A DNA stretch of 36,000 bases from positions 243,600 to 279,599 of the forward strand of contig CAJNDS010002739.1 in NCBI GenBank assembly GCA_905221605.1, read 5' to 3'. Positions 13,101-18,507 of this stretch are shown piece after piece (position 1 is the stretch's first letter; every line of letters starts with the position of its first letter). The position numbers were made by a program, and so were the translations under genes. The DNA is from Symbiodinium natans. Lineage: Eukaryota; Sar; Dinophyceae; Suessiales; Symbiodiniaceae. Under the pieces are notes generated by a model. The model was not told where the DNA came from and did no database searches. It was given only the letters and a program-made list of their open reading frames with translations.

Positions 13101-15653
13101 GCTCGGTTTTGTAATGTCGCCATGCCACTGTTACGCTATTTCATGTGAAGTCAGGCAATGTTAGTATCGCGTGCTGTATGCTGCTGTGACGTTCTGTGAC
13201 TCCAGACTCAGCTCGTCCGCAAATTGAGGTTTCCCGGACTGCCCTGTAGACTGCATCCTGGCCGAGTGGTCTAGCTGGTCGGAGTGCAGCGTCTCCTGTG
13301 GACAAGGCCCGTGTGTCTACACCGGTCCCTACCCGAAGTCCACTAGAAAACCTTAAAACACCGCTGAACTTGCTAAGAGGCACCCACAAGTTGTGTGTGT
13401 GTGTGTGTGCGATGAGCATGTGGAATCAGCCCCTGGTGCCAGGGCTCATGGAGAGGAGTCGTGCCGTGAACAGGGCAGCGGAGCATGGCGGGGCGGACTG
13501 CGCCTCCCAGGACTCCGAACGACCGAAGTGGGAAGCTTTATCCAAAGCCCTGTCGCGGAAGAGTCGCGCATTCGTGACTTGTTACGACAGTGTATGCTAG
13601 CCGATGCTCTTGATGCTCTTGGGGGAACATCGAAGGTGTTCCCCCCTAACGCCCTGGCGGTTAGCCTGCGGAAGCTAGTTCTTGTCCAGACATGTTACAG
13701 GTGCAATTTTGCTACATGCGGACATGTGCCTTTGTTGACGTGTGCTAGCGCTCAGCTAGCTTATTAGGGACGAACGGAAAGCTAGCTCGAAGAGCAAGCT
13801 AATGTGGCATGGCCTTGAGGAATTTCTTCCGATATGTCTGGCTAGTCCCCGTCAACACGGGGGGGGGCAAAACTTTCAAATCTTGAAATCTTGAAGCAAC
13901 GATTCTCTCATCCATATTGGCTCCAGAAGCAACGACCCGACATATATGCATGTGCTTGGATGGGGCCAGGACTTGCTTTACGATCAGAAGCCGCCTGGCG
14001 GCACAAATCGACCAGTGAGGCCTAGACACAGAGGCGGTGTGTACGTTGTCATCTATCAAAAACACGCCATCGATCCGGATCCTGGTAAGGTTATGCAGCC
14101 TGCCTACATGTCCTATTGACTGCGAGTGGAGTGACTGGTTGGTCGGGCGCCAAGCAACAGCAACTTCTTTCGGTTTACAACCTACGGCACGCCCTCGTCA
14201 GAGAGCTCTCAGGGTCTTATGGTTTCCGTTTGACTTGTAAACCCTAAATCCTAAACCCCAAGCCCTTAGAGACTTAGAGCTTGATTCTGTTGGCCTAGGC
14301 TCTCTGAGGATGGCGGATCACTCCTCAAATCTGAGCTCATTGCCATTTGTGCCCCAGGACTGGGGGACTTGCTCGGTGAGCTGCGGTGACGGCCACTCCT
14401 CTCGCACACGCATGGCCCGACCCTGAGATCCCTCAGAAAGCAGACCGGAAAGTGCTCAGAATTTCTCACATGTGTGTGGCCCTTTCCCAAGGTCAAAGCA
14501 GAAAAGATGTATGGTGGCAAGGCAGTCGGTCAGGGATGTGAAGTGGCCCATGATGCGCTTTCCGTCTTCTGTCGTCGTCCTCCTCATTCTCGTGCCCTGA
14601 GGACTGCGCTGGTGAGACACTGCAAAATCGCGACTGCGGCGGCGTGCTAGGCTCAGATGGAGGAATCCCTTCCAGGGCGGGTGACAGTTCCCTACGATGT
14701 CCGGAGTTGCTTTGATTATTCTTGGGCACGTGCCGTGAGTCCACGCTGTACCCAAGCTTCCATTCTTGCCTGTTCCGGTGCGCCTGAGGCGCCCTGCCCT
14801 GTCGATTGCGTGTGCGGACCTCGGTCAAATGAGGGTTGTTCTCCATACAACGTGCGAGTTGGAAAGCGATCCAGCACATCGCTTTTGCAAACTGAAATGC
14901 GTGCAGTCACATCAAGATTGCTCACAACCCCGCGATGCGACAACTGCCTGTATGCAATCAAGCAAGCCGGGCCTCAACCTGATCCAAACCTTGCCTCTCC
15001 ATACAAACTTCAAAGAAGCAGCCTGAGACGCTGAATCTTGCCAAAAGCTTGTCCTAACCCTGGCTTCAGATAGTCAGAGAATCGGAGTGATTATCAGAGC
15101 TTGAGCCCAAGCTCACACAAACCCAAAAACAGAGACAGCTTGTTATCATGAGAGTGAAGATACATCTACGTATATAGATACGTACATGTACATACATATT
15201 ATGTGCATTATATACATATACAACAGGATGTCTACATGTATATTCTCTGGATATGTACACTTGTATTTATGTTTGTTTACATGTACATACTATGTGTGTG
15301 TATATATATATATGTGCAAACATCTGCATACACGTACATACACTTTACATGAACATATACGTATACATATGCATACACATAGGGGTATACAGATACATAT
15401 ACATCTACATTTACATTTACAGCTACATTTACATTTACATGTACATTTACATTTACTTTTACATTTACATTTACAATTACATATACATATACATATCCAT
15501 ATACCCACACCCACCCACACGCAAACAAAGACACGCACACGCACACGCACACGCACACGCACACGCGCACGCGCGCACGCGCGCACGCACGCACGCACGC
15601 ACGCGCGCGCGCGCGCGCGCACGCTCCCACCCACACACACACACACACACCCA

Positions 15654-15701
<48 letters not shown>

Positions 15702-18360
15702 CCTATGTCAAGGAGCCCCCAAAGCTGCGTGAGAGCCTTTCGAGGTGGAACTCGTGGAGCTCGTGGACTCCTTGCAGCCAATCCTGTGGGGGTGGTGTGA
15801 TCCGCCGATTCCGCCGGCTGCTTAGATCAGGGGTTCAAAGGGGTTTTCAGGGTTTGTCCAACCTTCAGGTCGGTGTAGCGACTAGAGATCCAGCGCACCG
15901 TGGGTACGTTGACATTGGAATGTGATGCTGTTAATCCTGACTCAGCTTCATTGCGGTATGCGAACCGTGCGTTGCTACGGCCGTTAGGTGACGTCGTTGA
16001 GCCCGGCCACGATGGAGGCTCCAGTTGCCTGGGCGACGCAGCACAGGCCGGACGTTGACGGTCCGGATTGCATGGGGGGTTGTTCTACAGATTCTGGTCA
16101 CCATGAGAACGGTGAATCGATCCCATGTCGGGCGCTCAAGGTGGAGACTCGCCAGTTTCTTTGTTATGGGTTTCTGGACTGGGGAATCTTTAGCAAATTG
16201 AGCTTAGTCTACCTGGAAGTTTCCGAACGCTGCAAGTCGCACCGTTTCTTGATTCTGCCAGTCGTGGCTAAGTCGCCCGCTGCTCAGAACCACATCTAAG
16301 ACAAGAGGAGAAGTCAGCTGAGTGACTGCGATGTTTGTTGAGCCTGGTTGCCCTGTGGAAAGGAAGCGCCCTGCGAAGCTCACGCATGTCACCTGGCTGT
16401 TGAATCGTTTATGCTGGTTATGGGGCTTTACGAGAATAGCGGTGCCCTTTTTCGGGGGTCCCTTTCTAAAGCTTTAAGGGGATTCACCTCTATTTGGGGC
16501 TTGAAGGGGGTACCCCTATTTTGGGAAGTGCCCATATGGCTCAGGATGCGCAATCAGCTAGTGTGATTTCGGCTGTGATCGCTCAGGCCCTGTCAACTGC
16601 GTGATCACAGAGTGGTCGGACTGGTCGGCCTGCTCCGTTACCTGCGATGGCGGAGTCACAGTCAGGCCATTGTGCGCACCAAGTTTAGCCGGGCAGCATT
16701 CGCTCTGATCCGCGCCGATGCGTTCAGGATCCTCGTGCGAGTTACGTGTATGGAGATGTTTGCAAAGGGGCTGCCAGAGCTTGATCGACATGTTCTGCCA
16801 GCTGGTCGTTAGTCGTGCACGCAGGTTCAGAGTTGTCCAAGTTGAAGCGGCAGCTGGGCATGACAGTTGCAGCACTTGGGTATTCCCTTCTTGTGCCGTG
16901 TCCCGCTAAGCAAAACCCTCGGAAGCAAGCACTATATATAAGCCTCTACGAAGGGACCGAAGGGATGCTGTGATGTATCAGTAGAATAGCAGCCGGGGTC
17001 CGGACCCCAAGTCGCAACAGGGGATGCACAAATACAGTTTCATTCATTGCGATGTTGGCGCAAGCATCTTCGACGGCCACTCGACGGAGCCTGAACGCGC
17101 AAGATCCTGAAGGCAGCTTGTAGTTTTTTTTCCTGTTTGCCTAGGGTGTTTGAGAACAGCCGAGGCTTTTGGAGGGCTTCAGTGTGGCATGGCTGAACCA
17201 ACACGGGCGTTGCACGACTTGTGTGGCCCAGTGCGACCGTTATGGGCATCATTGGCTCAGGTCCTCCCAACCCGACTGAGTCCCACGAATGCTCAGCGGT
17301 CCAAAGCTCGGAAAGGTACGTGGCATGTTCACTAGCAGATGCGTAGGCCGTGTTTCACTGTCCATCGTCCTCCATGTCTGATTCCTACTTTTGCGCCAGA
17401 CTGGGCTTGCTGGTTCTGCGTCCTTTGGATGGCTCATGATGGCTCCCACATTGCTGGGTCTGCTTTCGACGCGCTGAGGACCCATGCCCCATCGACTGCA
17501 CGCTGGGTGACTGGAGGACCTGGATCGCCCACTAGTAGCTTCACCATCTAGAAACCAGAGAGCCCGCCAACCTCCATCCGAATGACGTAGGGAGCTGCCG
17601 GTGTTCAACCGCTACGCACTCTCCACCGCAAATGCTGGTTTTTTGAGCTGTAGGCCCTCGGCCCCGCATCCCAAAGGCCCTCTTAAAGCCGACGACTAAC
17701 ACCTAGACTTACATACGCCCTAAGCTCTTGTGGGTCTCTGCGATATAGACTGCTAGCTAGAGGTGTCGGGGTCGCAGGGAGTGGAGCACGTGCTCAACCT
17801 CCTGTGGGCACGGCCAGCGAGTGCGGACCAGGCAGTTCGTCTGTGCTAGGGTTGAGGGTTCAGGGTACGCTAGAGATGCGGGGTCGATGTTCCCAGCCTT
17901 GCCGTCTTGCATACCCCGACATGACCCTGAGCAGCCCTGCCCCTGTAGCATCAACATCCCTGAGCTAGAGGTTTTGGATAGATTCAGGGTTCAAGAGTTC
18001 GGATGAGGTTCGGGTTCAGGAGTGCATGTGTTCGGGGTTCATTAGGCGTCTTAGGACGGTGTTCGGAGTTGAAGGGGGGTTAAGGGTTCTGAGCTGAGAC
18101 GGCTTGCAGGCTTCGCGAAAACGAGCGCTTCGGCGGGCTTCCGTGTGATGAGGTGCACCAGAAGATGGTTGTTCGATGTTCTTCTAAATTTGGATCCCTT
18201 GTTGGGGTCCTGTGTATGATGAGGGTTTCTTCCTCGCCAGGCTCTTGTGCAGGAAGAGGAGTGCTACGTGGCCGCTCAGCTGCACTCAAGAGTGGAGGGA
18301 GCTCTTGAGGTCTGCTGCCCTGACCACAGCTCCCCAAAACTTGTCGTCAGGCCATGTTGA
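989..18360 (+). CDS. C2 / multi-TSP1 domain protein, spliced gene (5' end not found)
   Basis: Large + strand gene of more than 50 short exons. Order: probable C2 domain (exons 989-1129 and 2351-2432), three TSP1 domains (2628-6300), then two seven-domain TSP1 blocks (6487-11740 and 11793-18267), and a short terminal exon with TGA at 18358-18360. The TSP1 signature recurs throughout: a Cys-Pro-Val-Asp-Cys start, spaced Trp residues (WxxWxxW), CSxSCGxG, an RxR strand, GGxxC, and closing Cys. Exon phases join in frame across nearly all introns of units A and B. TSP1 repeats are extracellular adhesion modules, typically C-mannosylated on Trp and O-fucosylated at CSx(S/T)CG. No signal peptide or transmembrane segment was found, so the true start is probably upstream or missed. 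The link from the C2 exons to the TSP1 part rests on phase only and is less sure. Confidence 0.8.
1130..2350 (+). other. Long intron of gene 1 with AT-rich island and telomere-like units
   Basis: Between the two C2 exons. It holds single CCCTAAA units near 1337-1350, an AT-rich stretch at about 1485-1605 containing a perfect hairpin, and TTTAGGG units at about 1673-1687. Two short frames look coding-like but are unplaced: about 1690-1840 ([19 protein letters not shown]) and about 1868-1933 ([17 protein letters not shown]). Confidence 0.4.
2351..2432 (+). CDS. Exon, second part of probable C2 domain
   Basis: Follows a clear acceptor (TTGGGTCAG) and enters in phase 0, matching the exit phase of the 989-1129 exon. 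Reads [20 protein letters not shown]; the D-x-x-G-K-x-L-G-x-x-x-L-P pattern fits the last strands of a C2 domain. The donor is GTAGCG at 2433, leaving one base. A start at 2628 (after CCGAAG) would take up that phase and lead straight into the first TSP1. Confidence 0.5.
2628..3500 (+). CDS. Leading TSP1 domain p1 (exons 2628-2695, 2862-2895, 3114-3165, 3465-3530)
   Basis: The first exon ends VDCEWGDWA before a GC donor. The second gives [13 protein letters not shown] with a GT donor. The third adds [12 protein letters not shown], the RxR strand. The fourth supplies the closing Cys residues, [10 protein letters not shown], and opens domain p2 with PVDC. Phases join throughout if a GC donor at 3166 is used. 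It most resembles domains A4/B4, which share the DCEW...DW / EDWSxC split. The CSx(S/T)CG motif is altered to CQFTCG. Confidence 0.7.
3465..5773 (+). CDS. Leading TSP1 domain p2 (exons 3465-3530, 5163-about 5215, 5734-5773)
   Basis: The first exon reads [12 protein letters not shown] and stops at a GA donor (GATCCT at 3531) with two bases left over. The next exon, after CGCCAG, supplies the missing base to restore Trp and continues [12 protein letters not shown]. The final exon carries [11 protein letters not shown], which closes p2 and opens p3. The piece holding GGxxC was not identified. The 1.6 kb intron 3531-5162 is filled with repeats and ends inside a CCCTAAA array. Confidence 0.65.
3575..3622 (+). 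repeat. TTTAGGG array in the p2 intron
   Basis: About six TTTAGGG units near the 5' end of intron 3531-5162. A CCCTAAA array lies at the other end of the same intron, so the two could base-pair in the transcript. Confidence 0.9.
3650..3745. repeat. Foldback element, family 2, copy 1
   Basis: Starts AAATAGGGGTATCC and ends GGTTCCCCCTATTTTGGG, which are inverted repeats. Between them lies GGGGGTCCCTTTAAGG. Related segments occur at 4824-4893, 16436-16538 and, in part, 26318-26378. Confidence 0.65.
4169..4490 (+). repeat. Shared TTAATTTTAACGCT motif followed by G-rich tract, copy 1
   Basis: CTTAATTTTAACGCTGCGCG and then CCTCGGC recur with one or two changes at 31264-31296. In both places a G-rich tract follows within about 250 bases (here 4318-4490). 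The frame at 4136-4543 is open but only low-complexity Arg/Gly sequence, so I do not call a gene. Confidence 0.5.
4824..4893. repeat. Foldback element, family 2, copy 2
   Basis: Shares GGGGTCCCTT.AAGGGGATTC and GGTATCCCTACCTTGGGAA with the copies at 3650 and 16436. It sits in the same intron as copy 1 and is preceded by a run of C at about 4818-4828. Confidence 0.5.
5007..5152 (-). repeat. CCCTAAA array, about 20 units, abutting a TSP1 exon
   Basis: Nearly perfect CCCTAAA units with a few variants (TCCTAAA, CCCGAAA). The array runs to within about ten bases of the acceptor CGCCAG of the exon at 5163, so the end of the intron is largely telomere-type sequence. Confidence 0.95.
5245..5345 (+). 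repeat. Degenerate TTTAGGG array downstream of the 5163 exon
   Basis: Mixed units TTTAGGG, TTTGGGG and GGGCTTTGGGG. With the array at 5007-5152 it flanks one small exon in inverted orientation. Confidence 0.85.
5734..6300 (+). CDS. Leading TSP1 domain p3 (exons 5734-5773, 5837-about 5905, 6235-about 6300)
   Basis: PVDCRS ends at a GC donor (5774) with one base left. The next exon gives [19 protein letters not shown], an excellent TSP1 core. The 6235 exon reads [12 protein letters not shown] and supplies the last Cys pair. The arrangement matches A5/B5, where PVDC and the Trp-rich core are also on separate exons. The donor of the 5837 exon is not fixed. Confidence 0.75.
6131..6187 (-). repeat. 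CCCTAAA array upstream of the 6235 exon
   Basis: Eight units of CCCTAAA, perfect until the last. It lies within 50 bases of the exon that closes TSP1 domain p3. Confidence 0.95.
6316..6449 (+). repeat. TTTAGGG array between p3 and A1 exons
   Basis: About 18 units of TTTAGGG, nearly uniform. It starts about 15 bases after the 6235-6300 exon and ends about 40 bases before the A1 exon. With 6131-6187 it brackets the p3 exon in opposite orientation. Confidence 0.95.
6487..6830 (+). CDS. TSP1 domain A1 (exons 6487-6582, 6767-6830)
   Basis: First exon reads [19 protein letters not shown] and ends RSVKQQP at a GC donor. The second starts [10 protein letters not shown] and ends PCSPEEI plus the first base of a Cys codon, also at a GC donor. 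Together they give a full TSP1 with RxV..PAYGGxxC. Paralogue of B1. Confidence 0.85.
6987..7282 (+). CDS. TSP1 domain A2 (exons 6987-7070, 7208-7282)
   Basis: The acceptor at 6985-6986 is followed by GC, which completes a TGC Cys begun in the previous exon. The core reads [18 protein letters not shown]. The donor is GA (GACGCT at 7071), conserved in B2. The second exon reads [15 protein letters not shown] and ends near EIACS at a GC donor. Confidence 0.85.
7339..7594 (+). CDS. TSP1 domain A3 (exons 7339-7416, 7521-about 7594)
   Basis: First exon: [20 protein letters not shown], then CGPG at a GC donor. Second exon: [19 protein letters not shown]. The end of the second exon is uncertain: no GT/GC/GA donor here fits the phase of the next exon at 8219. 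Confidence 0.8.
7595..8218 (+). other. Intron between A3 and A4
   Basis: No coding-like sequence or repeat recognised. Contains a C/T-rich stretch at about 7687-7730. Confidence 0.4.
8219..8838 (+). CDS. TSP1 domain A4 (exons 8219-8270, 8438-8494, 8555-8584, 8797-8838)
   Basis: Four exons: [17 protein letters not shown] (GC donor), [20 protein letters not shown] (GC donor), [10 protein letters not shown] (GC donor) and [14 protein letters not shown] (GT donor). Joined, they give the canonical YGGKDCxGE...C ending. B4 has the same exon lengths of 52, 57, 30 and 42 bases. At the first donor A has GC and B has GT. Confidence 0.85.
8639..8735. repeat. Foldback element, family 1, copy 2 (in an A4 intron)
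   Basis: Ends are inverted: TTGGGATGTTC at 8639 against GAACATCCCAAG ending at about 8735. Inside, TTCCCCTTTTTCTAGCAGTCCT pairs with AGGACTGTTAGTATCAGGGGG. The centre CCCCCAATTATCATCCCTAT resembles the centre of copy 1. Unit B has no equivalent here. Confidence 0.6.
9006..10116 (+). CDS. TSP1 domain A5 (exons 9006-9040, 9386-9453, 9609-9661, 10092-10116)
   Basis: [12 protein letters not shown] (GTAAAT donor), [17 protein letters not shown] plus VIHRS (GT donor), [17 protein letters not shown] (GA donor), EAPCEAVS ending with the T of a split Cys codon (GTCACC donor). All phases join. B5 has the same exon lengths but uses GC where A uses GT at 9454 and GA at 9662. Confidence 0.85.
10209..10865 (+). 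CDS. TSP1 domain A6 (exons 10209-10287, 10467-10491, 10700-10721, 10831-10865)
   Basis: [20 protein letters not shown], then [16 protein letters not shown] and [12 protein letters not shown]. Three donors are GC and the last is GTAGCC; B6 has GCGGTC at that last position. Very short exons of 25 and 22 bases are supported only because both units keep them at the same length and phase. Confidence 0.8.
10985..11800 (+). CDS. TSP1 domain A7 (exons 10985-11022, 11212-11265, 11426-11468, 11716-11740, closing in 11793-11935)
   Basis: [12 protein letters not shown] with a GA donor (GACCCG at 11023), [17 protein letters not shown] (GC donor), [14 protein letters not shown] (GC donor), ALDEEACGG (GTGAGA donor). 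The frame continues into 11793 as SCLNVVC and then EDCVVGDW of B1, showing that units A and B belong to one reading frame. Confidence 0.8.
11793..12207 (+). CDS. TSP1 domain B1 (exons 11793-11935, 12147-12207)
   Basis: The first exon closes A7 and reads [19 protein letters not shown] and then TRSVQPP (GC donor). The second reads [20 protein letters not shown] and ends at a GC donor after the T of a Cys codon. It is one codon shorter than A1's second exon. Confidence 0.85.
12208..12619 (+). other. Intron between B1 and B2
   Basis: AT-richer than its surroundings at about 12238-12300. No exon or repeat family recognised. Confidence 0.4.
12620..12947 (+). CDS. TSP1 domain B2 (exons 12620-12703, 12873-12947)
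   Basis: [20 protein letters not shown], then a GA donor (GACCCT at 12704) as in A2. The second exon reads [20 protein letters not shown] and ends VTCS at a GC donor. Lengths of 84 and 75 bases equal those of A2. Pro of PVDC is Ala here. Confidence 0.85.
13229..13516 (+). CDS. TSP1 domain B3 (exons 13229-13306, 13443-about 13516)
   Basis: [20 protein letters not shown], then SCGQG at a GC donor. The second exon gives [19 protein letters not shown]. As in A3, the donor of the second exon does not fit the next exon by a normal rule. Confidence 0.8.
13390..13411 (+). repeat. GT microsatellite
   Basis: About ten GT repeats, in the intron within B3. Confidence 0.9.
13517..14099 (+). other. Intron between B3 and B4, with a hairpin
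   Basis: Holds the perfect inverted repeat GGGGGAACA / TGTTCCCCC (13621-13645, 7-base loop) and a run of G at about 13860-13867. No coding recognised. Confidence 0.5.
14100..14643 (+). CDS. TSP1 domain B4 (exons 14100-14151, 14358-14414, 14492-14521, 14602-14643)
   Basis: [17 protein letters not shown] with a GT donor (GTCGGG at 14152; A4 has GCCGGG), [20 protein letters not shown] read from just before the acceptor (GC donor), [10 protein letters not shown] (GC donor), [14 protein letters not shown] (GT donor). Exon lengths equal A4 throughout. Confidence 0.85.
14789..16387 (+). CDS. TSP1 domain B5 (exons 14789-14823, 15745-15812, 15988-16040, 16363-16387)
   Basis: [29 protein letters not shown] plus [30 protein letters not shown] plus the T of a split Cys codon. 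Donors are GT, GC, GC, GT. The first intron (921 bases) contains the large microsatellite. Confidence 0.85.
15170..15702. repeat. Compound microsatellite (TACA, TA, GCAC, GC, AC runs)
   Basis: Starts with TACA/TATA-type repeats (15170-15490) and passes into alternating purine-pyrimidine CACGCA, GC and GCAC runs (15530-15702). The long open frames across it on both strands are artefacts of the repeat. It lies inside the first intron of B5; the A5 intron has nothing similar. Confidence 0.95.
16436..16538. repeat. Foldback element, family 2, copy 3
   Basis: Left end GAATAGCGGTGCCC, right end GGGGTACCCCTATTTTGGG, inverted. The inside shares CGGGGGTCCCTTT and AAGGGGATTC with copy 1. It lies in the intron between B5 and B6 and has no counterpart in unit A. 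Confidence 0.65.
16587..17295 (+). CDS. TSP1 domain B6 (exons 16587-16665, 16825-16849, 17165-17186, 17261-17295)
   Basis: [20 protein letters not shown] with a GC donor, FRVVQVEA (GC), AFGGLQC (GC), [12 protein letters not shown] (GC; A6 has GT). Lengths of 79, 25, 22 and 35 equal A6. The Gly of the CSxTCG motif is Asp here, so the O-fucose consensus is altered. Confidence 0.8.
17479..18360 (+). CDS. TSP1 domain B7 and terminal exon (17479-17516, 17778-17831, 18110-18152, 18241-18267, 18310-18360)
   Basis: [12 protein letters not shown] with a GA donor (GACCTG at 17517), [17 protein letters not shown] (GC), [14 protein letters not shown] (GT; A7 has GC), ALVQEEECY (GT). The last exon, after TCTTGAG, reads [16 protein letters not shown] and stops at TGA 18358-18360. 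It aligns with the start of the A/B linking exon at 11793 but never reaches EDCVVGDW, so the array ends here. Confidence 0.7.
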
Positions 18361-18507
18361 GCCGTCTAACGGGCTGGCTGTCGGGAGTTTAGGGTTTAGG
18401 GTTTAGGGTTTAGGGCAGCGCCTGTTTCCGAGGCTCCCTTGAGGCCACAGTGCCCAGACCTTCCCACGACGCACACGACGACGTCACACCGATACGGTGT
18501 CGCCACC
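18361..18507 (+). other. Short intergenic region with TTTAGGG array
   Basis: 147 bases between the likely stop of the TSP1 gene and the next ATG. Contains about four TTTAGGG units (18387-18415). The AG in TTTAGGGCAG could be a spliced-leader acceptor for the next gene, but this is only positional. Confidence 0.5.

Larger units (their letters stand above)
11793..18267 (+). repeat. Tandem exon-block unit B (seven TSP1 domains)
   Basis: Second copy of the 22-exon block, joined in frame to unit A. Its introns are generally longer and include a 0.5 kb microsatellite (15170-15702) and a family-2 foldback element (16436-16538). Coding differences from A are mostly substitutions. Confidence 0.9.

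Noticed and set aside
15186-15800. Open frames of 140-200 codons on both strands
   Set aside because: They cross the microsatellite and consist of repeated His/Thr/Ala/Arg or Tyr/Ile/Cys/Val; repeats without stops, not genes.
16928-16940. TATATATA as a promoter TATA box
   Set aside because: Lies in an intron of gene 1 between B6 exons, and dinoflagellate promoters generally lack TATA boxes.
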